Shown in pieces: positions 8,116 through 18,973 of a DNA stretch of 64,000 bases. The DNA is taken from the NCBI GenBank assembly GCA_934644965.1, contig CAKUDG010000002.1:1-64000 (forward strand), given 5' to 3'. The stretch's first letter is position 1, and each line of letters begins with the position of its first letter. Under the pieces are notes generated by a model. That model was not told the origin of the DNA, did no database searches, and worked only from the letters and a program-made list of their open reading frames with translations. A program made the translations under genes and the position numbers. Source of the DNA: an uncultured Victivallales bacterium. Lineage in GTDB: Bacteria > Verrucomicrobiota > Lentisphaeria > Victivallales > UBA1829.

Positions 8116-9315
8116 TCAGACACCTTTCACCTTTGTTTTGAGAAGTGATTTGTAATTCAGAATGTTGTCCATATCCTTGTCACCGCGTCCGGAAAGACAG
8201 ACGACGAGGATGTCATTTTTCCCCATTCCCGGCGCTCGTTTCAGCGCCTCGGCGATGGCATGGGAGGATTCGAGCGCGGGGATGATCCCCTCCAGACGGC
8301 AGGTCAGGTCGAAGGCTTCGACGGCTTCGCTGTCCAGAATGACGCTGTATTGAGCTCTCCCCGTATCATGCAGGAATGCGTGTTCGGGTCCGACCCCCGG
8401 ATAATCCAGTCCCGCGGAAACGGAATGGGTGTTCAGGATCTGCCCGTTCTCGTCCTGCAGCAGATAGGTCTTGCAGCCGTGCAGGACACCGACGCTTCCG
8501 CCGTTGATGCTTGCGGCATGCCGTCCGGAAGAAAGCCCTTCGCCACCAGCCTCCACTCCGGTCAGACGGACAGCAGAATCCGGAAGGAAGGCGGAGAAAA
8601 TCCCCATGGAATTGCTGCCGCCTCCCACACAGGCGATGACTTCATCGGGCAGACGGCCGCATTGTTCGAGGCATTGTCTCCGCGTCTCCCTGCCGATGAC
8701 GGACTGGAATTCCTTCACCATCGCCGGATAGGGCGCCGGGCCCGCCACGGTCCCGATGACGTAAAAAGTGTCCTCTACGGTTTCGACCCAGTTCCGGATG
8801 GCTTCATTCATCGCGTCCTTCAGCGTGGCGGAGCCGCTGGAGACGGCGACAACCTCGCTTCCCAGCATCTTCATGCGTTCCACGTTCGGCGCCTGACGGC
8901 GGACATCTTCCGCTCCCATAAAGACCGTGCACTGGAATCCGAATCTCGCCGCCACGGTCGCCGTGGCCACCCCGTGCATTCCCGCGCCCGTTTCCGCAAT
9001 GAGACGCTTCCGCCCCATGCGTTTTGCCAGAAGCGCCTGACCGATCGTGTTGTTGATCTTGTGCGCTCCGGTATGGTTGAGATCCTCCCGCTTCAGATAG
9101 ATCCGGGCTCCGCCGCAGTATTCGGACAGACGTTCCGCAAAATAAAGCGGCGTCTCCCTGCCCACATAGAAGTGCAGAAAATACTTCAGCTCTTCCTGAA
9201 AGAGGGGATCCGATACTGCTTTTTCATACTCTTCCGTCAGTTCCAGCAGCGCCGGCATCAGCGTTTCTGCAACATACTGGCCGCCGTAGTTTTGAAAATG
9301 TGTTTCTCTCATCAT
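8116..9315 (-). CDS. trpB: tryptophan synthase beta chain
   Basis: TrpB condenses indole with L-serine using PLP. The 399-residue protein has the PLP lysine in HTGAHKINN (Lys86), the phosphate-binding glycine loop GGGSNSMG near 232, and EAGGEG and [11 protein letters not shown] blocks of the type-1 TrpB family. Length and motifs are complete. The first ATG overlaps the trpF stop (ATGA), supporting this start over the immediately following ATG and indicating coupling. It sits directly before trpA. Confidence 0.98.
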   Translation of the reverse strand: MMRETHFQNYGGQYVAETLMPALLELTEEYEKAVSDPLFQEELKYFLHFYVGRETPLYFAERLSEYCGGARIYLKREDLNHTGAHKINNTIGQALLAKRMGRKRLIAETGAGMHGVATATVAARFGFQCTVFMGAEDVRRQAPNVERMKMLGSEVVAVSSGSATLKDAMNEAIRNWVETVEDTFYVIGTVAGPAPYPAMVKEFQSVIGRETRRQCLEQCGRLPDEVIACVGGGSNSMGIFSAFLPDSAVRLTGVEAGGEGLSSGRHAASINGGSVGVLHGCKTYLLQDENGQILNTHSVSAGLDYPGVGPEHAFLHDTGRAQYSVILDSEAVEAFDLTCRLEGIIPALESSHAIAEALKRAPGMGKNDILVVCLSGRGDKDMDNILNYKSLLKTKVKGV

Positions 9316-10025
9316 GCTTTGTCTCCGTTTTTTTGTATGTTTGCTGTTTTTAGCGCTGTTGTGCGGTCAGCCGCCCGGGGAGCCTCTGATGATGCCGAAT
9401 GGATTCTTTCCAGGATGGCACTGAGTGCGGCAAGCTTTTCCGGATCCTTCCTGCCGGGAGAGCTCTCGACTGCGCTGGAGAGGTCAACGACCGCCGGACG
9501 GACAAAAGAAACGGCCCGTTCGAGATTGTCCGGCCCGATCCCGCCGGCAAGAATCACTTCTCTTCCCGAATCGACGATTTTTTTTGCCGCGTCCCAGTCG
9601 CAAGTTGTTCCGGAACCTGCGCGTTTGGAATCCAGGAGCAGGGGGATTCCGGGAAATTTCGAGCATTCGGAGAAGAATTCTTCCGTCCCTTTCGTGCACG
9701 GAAGCGCTTTCCAGACAGGATATTCCCGGGAAAGCGAAAAAACGCATTCCGGACTTTCCGATCCGTGCAGCTGAATCACATCCAGAGAATATTTCCGCAT
9801 GATCCCCAGGATCTTTTCCGGATTCATGTCCAGCGTGACCAGCACCTTCTGCAGCTTCCGCGGCAGTTTCCGCGCGATTTCGCCGATCCGTTCCGGAGCG
9901 ATGAAACGAGCTGAGGAAGAAACACATATAAATCCCAGATAATCCGCTCCGAGCTCCGCGGCAGCGAGCGCATCTTCCGCCGTAGTGATTCCGCAGATTT
10001 TCAGCCGGGTTCGAGAATGTTTCAT
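9312..10025 (-). CDS. trpF: phosphoribosylanthranilate isomerase
   Basis: Carries out the Amadori rearrangement of N-(5-phosphoribosyl)anthranilate to CdRP. The 237-residue TIM barrel contains the catalytic cysteine in LKICGIT (Cys11), the LDVIQLHG block with the second catalytic-strand residues (about 88-95), and the phosphate-binding GGIGPDN near the C terminus. TrpF is a separate protein here, not fused to TrpC as in enterobacteria. A C-terminal tail of about 25 residues after the barrel is longer than usual. It overlaps trpC upstream and trpB downstream by four bases each. Confidence 0.96.
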   Translation of the reverse strand: MKHSRTRLKICGITTAEDALAAAELGADYLGFICVSSSARFIAPERIGEIARKLPRKLQKVLVTLDMNPEKILGIMRKYSLDVIQLHGSESPECVFSLSREYPVWKALPCTKGTEEFFSECSKFPGIPLLLDSKRAGSGTTCDWDAAKKIVDSGREVILAGGIGPDNLERAVSFVRPAVVDLSSAVESSPGRKDPEKLAALSAILERIHSASSEAPRAADRTTALKTANIQKNGDKA

Positions 10026-10819
10026 CGGCGGACCTCCAGAAGTTCCCTGAGCTTCTCTGCCGGAGAGGGCGCGCGCATCAGAAGTTCCCCGATGAGAAAT
10101 GCATCGGCGGATTCGCGTTCCAGAAGATCTTCCGCTTTCATAACCCCGCTTTCCGCAACACGGATCCTGTCCGGTGGAATGGCTCTGAGCAGTGCAGCCG
10201 ATTCTGAGACGTCTGTCCGGAAACTTTTGAGATTTCTTGCGTTGATTCCGATGATTTCGGCTCCGGAGCGGAGAATCCGTTTCATTTCCTCTTCATTATG
10301 CGCCTCCGCGAGCACGTGAAGTCCCAGAGATCGTGCGAGTCTGTACAAGTTCCGGAACCGGGAATCCTCCAGCAGAGCCGCGATCAGGAGCACGGCGTCC
10401 GCCCCGATGGCTCTGGACTGGTAAATCTGGTACTCATCCAGAATGAAATCCTTTCTCAGAACCGGAATGAAAACGCTTCCGGAGACTCTTTCGAGCGATT
10501 CCGGAGCGCCGAGAAAATAATTCCGTTCCGTCAGAACCGAAAGCGCGGCGGCTCCGGAGCGTTCCAGACTCCGTGCCAGTTCGATACAGGGGAAGTCGCT
10601 CCGGATCAGTCCGCGGGAGGGGGAGGCTTTTTTCAGTTCGGCGATGATCCGGACTGGCTTTTTTCCATCGCTGTTCTTTTTGAGCGCTTCGGCGAAATTG
10701 CGGACAGCATGCGGGGAAGAGAGGGCTTTTTCCTTCATTTCCCCGGGAGGGCAGAGGGCTTTTTCATTTTCCACGTCCTCGAGGGTTTTTTCGACGATTT
10801 TTTTCAGAAAGTCAGACAT
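10022..10819 (-). CDS. trpC: indole-3-glycerol phosphate synthase
   Basis: Closes the indole ring from CdRP with loss of CO2 and water. The 265-residue barrel shows the IAELKKASPSRG block with catalytic Lys, FSILTE-like SVLTERNYFLG, LRKDFILDEYQIY, GINARNLKSF and AESGV, all in the expected order. Start ATG overlaps the trpD stop by eight bases (ATGTCTGA), and the stop overlaps trpF by four, so the gene sits inside a tightly coupled block. The length is normal for a monofunctional TrpC. Confidence 0.97.
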   Translation of the reverse strand: MSDFLKKIVEKTLEDVENEKALCPPGEMKEKALSSPHAVRNFAEALKKNSDGKKPVRIIAELKKASPSRGLIRSDFPCIELARSLERSGAAALSVLTERNYFLGAPESLERVSGSVFIPVLRKDFILDEYQIYQSRAIGADAVLLIAALLEDSRFRNLYRLARSLGLHVLAEAHNEEEMKRILRSGAEIIGINARNLKSFRTDVSESAALLRAIPPDRIRVAESGVMKAEDLLERESADAFLIGELLMRAPSPAEKLRELLEVRR

Positions 10820-11831
10820 CTTTCCGTGCCTCCCGGATCAGAAATTCGAGTTTTTCGCGTGCGGCTCCGGAATCAACGGATTCCTCGGCTCTGGCGATGG
10901 CGCGTGTCATATCCTCTTCGATTCCTGCGGTCCGTATGGCGGCCGCGGCGTTCAGAAGAGTTACGGCGCGGCGGGCGCCGCGGTCTTTCCCTTCCAGGAC
11001 GGAAAGGGTGATTCTTGCGTTTTCCCGGGCATCTCCGCCGCGGATTTCCTCCGGGGGGAAGGTTCTGCCGAGATAGAGTTCGGGAAAAAACTCGTAGGTG
11101 CGGATCCGGCCGTGATTGAGTTCGGAAATGCGAGTGGTGTCGGAAACGGAGATTTCATCGAGTCCGTCGTTTCCATGGACGATCATGGCGCGTTTGGTTC
11201 CGAGTTCGCGGAGAGCCGCGGCGAAAAGTTCCGTGAGGGCGCCGTCATAGACTCCCGTCACCTGATATTCCGCTCCAGCGGGATTGCAGAGAGGACCAAG
11301 CATGTTGAAAATCGTCCGGAATCCGAGTTCCTTGCGCAGTCCCGCTGCGGATGCGAGAACGGGATGCATGTTCCGGGCGAAGAGAAAAGCGATTCCGTGA
11401 AGTTCCAGACAACGTTCGGCAGTCTGCGGCGGAGCGTCGAGCGGATACCCGAGCGCCGCCAGAAGATCCGCCGAACCGCAGCGGCTGGAAATGCCGCTGT
11501 TTCCGTGTTTTGCAACACGGACTCCGGCTCCGGATGCGACAAACGCGGCCGTCGTGGAGATGTTGAAACTGGAACTGCCGTCTCCACCCGTTCCGCAGGT
11601 GTCTAGCAGTTCCCTGTTCGGGCATTCCAGACTCCGTGCATGGGAACGGAGAAAACGGGCCGCTCCGATGAGTTCCGGGAGAGTTTCTCCTTTCATCCGG
11701 AGCGCGGTGAGAAAGGCTGCGGGGAGAATTTCTCCCGGGGATTTGTCCATGATCCTGCCGAGAGCTTCGGAAATTTCCCTTTCCGTCAGATCGGAACCGT
11801 TCAGGACTTTGTTCAGAAGAAGGGAGAGCAT
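10812..11831 (-). CDS. trpD: anthranilate phosphoribosyltransferase
   Basis: Transfers phosphoribose from PRPP to anthranilate. The 339-residue protein has the PRPP loop DTCGTGGDGSSSFNIST (about 77-93), the KHGNSGISSRCGSADLLAALG block, and FNMLGPLCNPA, all typical of monofunctional TrpD. The start at 11831 is chosen because it begins with the usual short helical N terminus (MLSLLLNKVLNG) four bases after the trpG stop; the open frame continues upstream into trpG but that part is out of register with the family. TrpG and TrpD are separate here, unlike the TrpGD fusion of E. coli. Confidence 0.96.
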   Translation of the reverse strand: MLSLLLNKVLNGSDLTEREISEALGRIMDKSPGEILPAAFLTALRMKGETLPELIGAARFLRSHARSLECPNRELLDTCGTGGDGSSSFNISTTAAFVASGAGVRVAKHGNSGISSRCGSADLLAALGYPLDAPPQTAERCLELHGIAFLFARNMHPVLASAAGLRKELGFRTIFNMLGPLCNPAGAEYQVTGVYDGALTELFAAALRELGTKRAMIVHGNDGLDEISVSDTTRISELNHGRIRTYEFFPELYLGRTFPPEEIRGGDARENARITLSVLEGKDRGARRAVTLLNAAAAIRTAGIEEDMTRAIARAEESVDSGAAREKLEFLIREARKDV

Positions 11832-11835
11832 GTCT

Positions 11836-12513
11836 TTATTCTGCCTTTGTGATGTTGTGTATTGTGTCTGGCGTATCTGCTGCAGCAGCAGGGGAAGGAG
11901 CAGGATTGCTTCTCTGAATTTCCGTTTTCCGGGCTCTGACGGAGTCGATGAAATTCTGAAGCTGAAGCTTTCCATTCTGAGTCAGGATGGACTCCGGATG
12001 ATACTGAATCCCCTCGATGAGCCTTGTGACATGACGGATTCCCATTAGCGTGCCATCCTCCTCCGTACGGGCGCTTGCAATGAGTTCGGACGGGGGGAGC
12101 GAGTTTTCGTCAATGGCGAGGGAATGGTAGCGGACGGCCTTGAAGGGGGAGGGGAGGTTGCGGAAAAGTCCCCGGCCGTCGTGCAGGACCCGGGAGATCT
12201 TCCCGTGCATGATCTCGGGACTCCGGATGATTTTCGCCCCGAAAGCGTATCCGATCGCCTGATGCCCGAGACAGACTCCGAGCAGAGGCATATCCGCTCC
12301 CTGCCGGATCATCCGGACCAGATCGATGAGGATGCCTGCATTCTCCGGCCGTCCCGGACCCGGGGAAAGCACGATGGCTTCCGCACCGGAGTCCAGGGCC
12401 TCACCGGGAGTGATTCCGTCGTTTCTGCGGACTTGCATCTCAATGCCGAGCGCCTGAAAGTATTGGACGAGATTGTAGGTGAAGGAATCGTAATTGTCTA
12501 TCATCAGAAACAT
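11836..12513 (-). CDS. trpG: anthranilate synthase component II (glutamine amidotransferase)
   Basis: Supplies ammonia from glutamine to TrpE. The 225-residue class-I amidotransferase has the oxyanion strand LSPGPGRPENAG (about 49-60), the nucleophile Cys81 in GVCLGHQ, and the His-Glu pair in IEGIQYHPES (about 166-175). A Ser/Ala/Pro-rich tail of some 30 residues after the catalytic domain is not part of the fold. The gene lies 163 bases after trpE, the largest internal gap of the operon, which holds a small open frame; four bases separate it from trpD. It may also serve as PabA, since no separate pabA is visible. Confidence 0.95.
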   Translation of the reverse strand: MFLMIDNYDSFTYNLVQYFQALGIEMQVRRNDGITPGEALDSGAEAIVLSPGPGRPENAGILIDLVRMIRQGADMPLLGVCLGHQAIGYAFGAKIIRSPEIMHGKISRVLHDGRGLFRNLPSPFKAVRYHSLAIDENSLPPSELIASARTEEDGTLMGIRHVTRLIEGIQYHPESILTQNGKLQLQNFIDSVRARKTEIQRSNPAPSPAAAADTPDTIHNITKAE

Positions 12514-12635
12514 GGTTTGAAATCTCCTGAGTTGCTTGAGGATGGGGGGGGAAAGAAGATGAAGAAAGAGATTTTCTTTTTCCCGATCCCATTTTTTTCT
12601 TTCTTTGAAATGATACCTTGAGAATTTTCCTTCAT
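12504..12635 (-). CDS. possible 43-codon ORF between trpE and trpG
   Basis: Within the 163-base trpE-trpG gap, an ATG at 12635 is preceded by GAGAGGA at ribosome-site spacing. It opens a 43-residue frame that stops ten bases inside trpG, so its translation could couple to trpG. The peptide is Lys-rich with an ISFFIFF hydrophobic run followed by PPPSSS, and resembles nothing I know. It may be a translated spacer that keeps ribosomes on the message, or chance. Confidence 0.3.
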   Translation of the reverse strand: MKENSQGIISKKEKNGIGKKKISFFIFFPPPSSSNSGDFKPCF

Positions 12636-12676
12636 GATGAATCCTCTCTGAGGGTGAACGGACGGGGAAAGTCGTG

Positions 12677-14185
12677 TCAGAAAACTTCGAGTCCGTTTGC
12701 CGCGAGATTCACTGCTCTGGTCATGGCAGCGGCCTTGTTGAGAGTTTCCTCATATTCCTTTTCCGGATCGGAGTCATAAACGATTCCGGCTCCGGCCTGA
12801 ATGGAGAGTTTTCCGTTTTCGATGAGCATGGTCCGGATGATGATGGCCAGATCCATGCTTCCGGTGTAGCTGAAGTAACCGGCGGCGCCGCCGTAGACGC
12901 CGCGTGCTTCCGGTTCCAGATCACGGATGATTTCCATAGCGCGGATTTTGGGGGCTCCGGAAAGAGTTCCGGCGGGGAAGGCGGAACGGACGAGATCAAA
13001 AGCGTCGCGTCCTTCTTCCGGCAGAGCCTCCAGATGGGAAACAAGGTGCATGACATGGGAATAACGCTCCACATTCATGAAACTCTTGACTTGAACGCTT
13101 CCCGGGGCTGCAATCCGGCCGAGATCATTTCTTCCGAGATCGACGAGCATCAGGTGTTCGGCTCGTTCTTTTTCATCGCGGAGGAGTTCGTCTGCGAGGC
13201 GGATGTCCTCCGCATGAGTTTGCCCTCTCTTTCTTGTTCCTGCGATAGGACTGAGCATGGCGTAACCGTTGTCGAATTTTGCCAGAGTTTCCGGAGAGGA
13301 TCCGCAGAGGATCCTCCGGCCTGTCTTCAGGAAGAAGGTGTAAGGGGAGGGATTGATCAGCCGAAGCGCCCGGTAAAGCGTCAGGGGAGGGATCTGCGTT
13401 TCCGCGGAAAACTTCTGTGCCAGAACGACTTGGATGACATCTCCGTTGACAATGTGTTCTCTGGCTTTTTCCACCATTGCGCAATATTCCTCCTTTGCCA
13501 TGTTCGGCCGGAGTCCGGGCTGGGGAAATTTGACACCCGTAAGGGGTTCGCGTTTTCCCCCGCGCTCTTCCAGAGCGGAACGCAGTGCGGAAATCCGTTT
13601 TTCCGCATGCTGATAGGCGCTCCGGAGCGAGTCGAATTCTTCTGTATGGATGCAGACGGAAAGAAGGATACTGTGGCGGAGGTTGTCGAAAATGATCATT
13701 TCATCCGTCAGCAGGAACGCGCACTGTGTCCCGGTGCTGTTCCTGGGGGGCGGCAGCTTTTCAAATTCGCGCACTGTTTCATATCCGAGATATCCGACAG
13801 CCCCTCCAAAAAGAGGCGGCAGCCCCGGAACCGACGCAGTCCGGACATCTTTCAGAAGTCTCCGGAGCGCCAGAAACGGACTCTCTTCTTCCGGAGGAAT
13901 TTCCCTCTCCCCGCAGGAATCGGCAAAATACGCCTTGCCGTTTTCCACGCGGAAAATGCCCCGGGGATTCACTCCGATGAAGGAGTAGCGTCCGATGCGT
14001 TCTCCGCCTTCCACGCTTTCCAGCAGAAAGACGTTTTCATCCTCGGAAAAACGGCTCAGCACCGAAACCGGAGTCTCCATATCGGCCAGAAATTCCCGGA
14101 ACACGGGCACTACGTTGAATTCTCTGCTCAGACGGCAGAATTCTCTGAAATCGGGTTTCAGCATCATCGAGTTTTCTTTCATCAT
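12677..14185 (-). CDS. trpE: anthranilate synthase component I
   Basis: Converts chorismate and ammonia (from TrpG) to anthranilate, the committed and feedback-inhibited step. The 502-residue protein has the Trp-binding LLES motif (54-57) and later NPSPYTFFL, the chorismate-site blocks GTRKRG, DLGRNDLGRIAAPGSV and FPAGTLSGAPKIRAMEII, and the C-terminal GAGIVYDSDPEKEYEE. It is therefore a tryptophan-sensitive TrpE and not a PabB. The start at 14185 has AGGGA six bases upstream. It is the first structural gene of the operon, and transcription into it passes through the attenuator at 14526-14697 and a second hairpin at 14240-14280. Confidence 0.97.
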   Translation of the reverse strand: MMKENSMMLKPDFREFCRLSREFNVVPVFREFLADMETPVSVLSRFSEDENVFLLESVEGGERIGRYSFIGVNPRGIFRVENGKAYFADSCGEREIPPEEESPFLALRRLLKDVRTASVPGLPPLFGGAVGYLGYETVREFEKLPPPRNSTGTQCAFLLTDEMIIFDNLRHSILLSVCIHTEEFDSLRSAYQHAEKRISALRSALEERGGKREPLTGVKFPQPGLRPNMAKEEYCAMVEKAREHIVNGDVIQVVLAQKFSAETQIPPLTLYRALRLINPSPYTFFLKTGRRILCGSSPETLAKFDNGYAMLSPIAGTRKRGQTHAEDIRLADELLRDEKERAEHLMLVDLGRNDLGRIAAPGSVQVKSFMNVERYSHVMHLVSHLEALPEEGRDAFDLVRSAFPAGTLSGAPKIRAMEIIRDLEPEARGVYGGAAGYFSYTGSMDLAIIIRTMLIENGKLSIQAGAGIVYDSDPEKEYEETLNKAAAMTRAVNLAANGLEVF

Positions 14186-14239
14186 GCAATTTCCCTGAAT
14201 TTGATTGATATTTTCTGTTTCCGTTTAAGAAATGAAGGC

Positions 14240-14280
14240 AAAAAAGAAGGGCCGCGCTCCCGAAGAGAGACCGCGGCCCT
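14240..14280 (-). terminator. second intrinsic-terminator-like hairpin before trpE
   Basis: On the minus strand, AGGGCCGCG (14280-14272) pairs perfectly with CGCGGCCCT (14256-14248) around a 15-base loop and is followed by TCTTTTTTG. It lies 55 bases before the trpE ATG and about 245 bases after the leader attenuator. It could be a second regulated terminator or the end of a short transcript from the intervening segment. Confidence 0.6.
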
Positions 14281-14525
14281 GAAACAGTTTTCCGTTTATC
14301 CCTTATTTATTTGGGTCTTCCGGAAAATCCTGCCGGATTCCGGGAAGAAAGAGAGACGGGTTCTGGCGCAGCGGAACACCATCGGGGTTCTGCCGGAGAG
14401 TGACTGCGCCAGCTGCACCAAGCATGCAGGTGATCATGCAGAAAAACGGAATTGCGGGAATTCCGTTGCGTGATCCGGATGATATGGATTGTGGATTCTG
14501 CTGTCATGATGGATTGTTCCGAAGC

Positions 14526-14558
14526 AAAAAAAAGGATCAGGCAAATTCTGCCGGATCC
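14526..14558 (-). terminator. trp attenuator terminator
   Basis: On the minus strand GGATCCGGCA (14558-14549), loop GAATT, TGCCTGATCC (14543-14534) forms a 10-position stem with one mismatch. Eight Ts follow (14533-14526). The 5' arm overlaps a segment, GACACGGA at 14563-14556, that is perfectly complementary to TCCGTGTC at 14643-14636 just after the leader stop codon. Pairing of those two would break the terminator. Confidence 0.85.
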
Positions 14559-14643
14559 GTGTCGTTCATTCAATTGTTTTTGATCTGAGAAGAGCCTTTT
14601 GATTTCTGACCCGCGAAAAAAAGCGGAGATGGGCGGACACGGA

Positions 14644-14697
14644 TTAGCGGATCCGGCGCCACCAGCGGCAAGAAGAAAGAATTGTCTGCCGATTCAT
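14644..14697 (-). CDS. trpL: trp operon leader peptide with tandem Trp codons
   Basis: A 17-codon frame encodes MNRQTILSSCRWWRRIR, with two adjacent TGG codons at positions 12-13 close to the stop. A GGGAG ribosome site lies about ten bases upstream. The stop is followed directly by TCCGTGTC, which can pair with the 5' side of the downstream terminator. The size and layout (short peptide, Trp pair near the end, alternative pairing, terminator before trpE) are those of the E. coli-type TrpL attenuator. Expected behaviour: a ribosome stalled at the Trp codons leaves TCCGTGTC free to form the antiterminator, and a ribosome at the stop codon covers it and lets the terminator form. There is no sequence similarity to enterobacterial TrpL beyond WWR. 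Confidence 0.85.
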   Translation of the reverse strand: MNRQTILSSCRWWRRIR

Positions 14698-14737
14698 CAG
14701 AATTGAACTCCCAGTTTGAGATTTGTAAACTGTCCAT

Positions 14738-14766
14738 AAACTATTTCCTCTTTGTTGAGAAATCAA
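14738..14766 (-). promoter_or_regulatory. candidate trp operon promoter
   Basis: On the minus strand TTGATT (14766-14761) and TAGTTT (14743-14738) are separated by 17 bp. The predicted start, near 14731, gives a leader of about 35 bases before trpL. Two direct repeats of TGTTGAGAAA (plus-strand, about 14753 and 14770) overlap or abut the -35 region and could be an operator. Confidence 0.5.
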
Positions 14767-14949
14767 GCGCATGTTGAGAAAAAAAACGGAAATTTTTTTG
14801 ATCACGGAAGAAACGGAAGAAATCAGGAAAGAAAGTCCAGTGGCGGAACTGCGCGGATTTCCGGGAAAAAAACGGGAAGAAGAGTTGAAAAAAAGAGGGT
14901 TTCCGTGTATTTTATGCTGTTTTTGGGCCATGACAGGAGCCATCCCCTT

Positions 14950-14979
14950 TTGAGATGATAAAACCCTATGGATTATAAG
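14950..14979 (+). promoter_or_regulatory. candidate gyrB promoter
   Basis: TTGAGA (14950-14955) and TATAAG (14974-14979) lie 18 bp apart, about 30 bases before the gyrB start codon. It is divergent from the trp promoter. The 319 bases between trpL and gyrB hold these two promoters and otherwise A-rich sequence without a gene. Confidence 0.5.
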
Positions 14980-14998
14980 AAGATAAGCATCTTTTTGA

Positions 14999-17509
<2,511 letters not shown>

Positions 17510-17679
17510 GTTTTTTATTGCCAGGAATACAGAGAAATCCGATCCTGTTTCCCCGGGAGAAGGTTCCGGGAAGAAGGTTTTTCCGGGAAATATCGGGAGT
17601 GCCGATTCAGAATCGTCAGAAGAATCGGGAAAAGAAACAGTAATGACTTGAAATCTTATTTGAAGGACAATGAAGAGAA

Positions 17680-18837
17680 ATGGCGGAGAAGGAAAGTAAA
17701 AATTCCGGGAAAGGCTCGTCCCCGGATGTTTCGGCCAGGGACAAGAACCTTGCGATAGCGGTCGGCCAGATTGAAAAAGAGTTCGGGAAAGGCTCGATCA
17801 TGCGTCTCGGGGACAATGCAGTTGTGGATGTTCCCGTGATCAGCACTGGGGCCTTGTCCCTTGACATCGCGCTGGGGACGATGGGCCTCCCCCGCGGACG
17901 CATTGTGGAGATTTTCGGACCTGAATCTTCGGGGAAAACCACGCTCTGTCTGCATGTGATTGCGAATGCCCAGAAGGCGGGCGGAACGGCCGCCATCATT
18001 GACGCGGAGCATGCCATTGATCCCGTCTACGCAAAAAAAATCGGTGTCAATATCGACAATCTCCTGATCTCCCAGCCGGACTGCGGGGAAGACGCTTTGA
18101 ACATTGTGGAAACTCTTGTCCGCAGTAATGCCGTGGACGTCCTGGTGATCGACTCCGTTGCGGCGCTTGTCCCCCGTGCGGAAATAGAGGGGCAGATGGG
18201 CGATTCGTTTGTCGGACTCCAGGCCCGGATGATGTCTCAGGCTCTCCGCAAACTGACCGGCGCGATTAACCGCAGCCGCACTTGCTGCATCTTTACGAAC
18301 CAGTTGCGCGAAAAAATCGGAGTGATGTTCGGGAATCCGGAAACAACACCCGGCGGAAACGCTATGAAATATTACTGTACCGTCCGGCTGGACATCCGCA
18401 GAATCGGCACCCTGAAGGATGGTGCCAACGGTGAAGCCACCGGAGCCCGGACCAAGGTGAAAGTCGTGAAAAACAAACTTGCGCCCCCGTTCAAGGTGGC
18501 GGAATTCGACATCAACTGGAATGAAGGCATCTCCCGCGTCGGTTCCGTTCTGGATGTCGCCACGGATATGGGGCTGATTGAAAAAAGAGGCTCCTGGTTT
18601 TCCTATGACGGAGAACAGCTCGCGCAGGGAAGAGATGGAACAAAAGCATATCTTTCTGAACATCCGGAGCTAGTAGATAAAATTCTGTCGGCGATCAAGG
18701 CGAAGCTTGCCGGGGAGAAACTTGCCTCCGAGAAGACGCCGGGCGAACAAGCTTCTTCTGTTTCCGGCTCTGCATCCTCATTGCCGCCAACCGTTTCCGC
18801 GGCATCTCAGACGGGCGCATCTTCCGCACAGGAATGA
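17680..18837 (+). CDS. recA: recombinase RecA
   Basis: RecA forms ATP-dependent filaments on single-stranded DNA for homologous recombination and stimulates LexA self-cleavage. The 385-residue protein carries the Walker A motif GPESSGKT (80-87), catalytic Glu in IDAEHAID, Walker [10 protein letters not shown], and the L2 loop with [30 protein letters not shown] sequence. The C-terminal ~35 residues are a Ser/Ala/Thr-rich tail instead of the usual acidic tail, although Glu residues are present. The ATG at 17680 follows GAAGAG. I saw no clear LexA-type box upstream, though the LexA site of this lineage is unknown to me. Confidence 0.98.
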   Translation: MAEKESKNSGKGSSPDVSARDKNLAIAVGQIEKEFGKGSIMRLGDNAVVDVPVISTGALSLDIALGTMGLPRGRIVEIFGPESSGKTTLCLHVIANAQKAGGTAAIIDAEHAIDPVYAKKIGVNIDNLLISQPDCGEDALNIVETLVRSNAVDVLVIDSVAALVPRAEIEGQMGDSFVGLQARMMSQALRKLTGAINRSRTCCIFTNQLREKIGVMFGNPETTPGGNAMKYYCTVRLDIRRIGTLKDGANGEATGARTKVKVVKNKLAPPFKVAEFDINWNEGISRVGSVLDVATDMGLIEKRGSWFSYDGEQLAQGRDGTKAYLSEHPELVDKILSAIKAKLAGEKLASEKTPGEQASSVSGSASSLPPTVSAASQTGASSAQE

Positions 18838-18973
18838 CGGCGGCGCAGGGGCCGGAGAAGACCGCCTTGACTGAAAAAAAAGGTGATTCTTCCCGTTTCC
18901 TTTTTCTTCTGATTTCTTCTGAGAGACAGAGAATGAGAATGGAAACAACTGGAATCAAGGAGAGAATGAGACT

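Noticed and set aside
12674..14473. A ~600-codon plus-strand frame across trpE and its leader
   Set aside because: It is antisense to trpE with no family similarity, and its extension crosses two terminators of the other strand.
14307..14573. An 88-codon minus-strand frame with three Trp codons upstream of trpE, considered as a second leader peptide
   Set aside because: The Trp codons are scattered, the frame runs through the first terminator and it has no well-placed ribosome site. Only the tandem-Trp leader at 14644-14697 fits attenuation.
17510..17679. Terminator or SOS box between gyrB and recA
   Set aside because: CCCGG/CCGGG stems are imperfect with weak T-runs, and no LexA-type inverted repeat is convincing.
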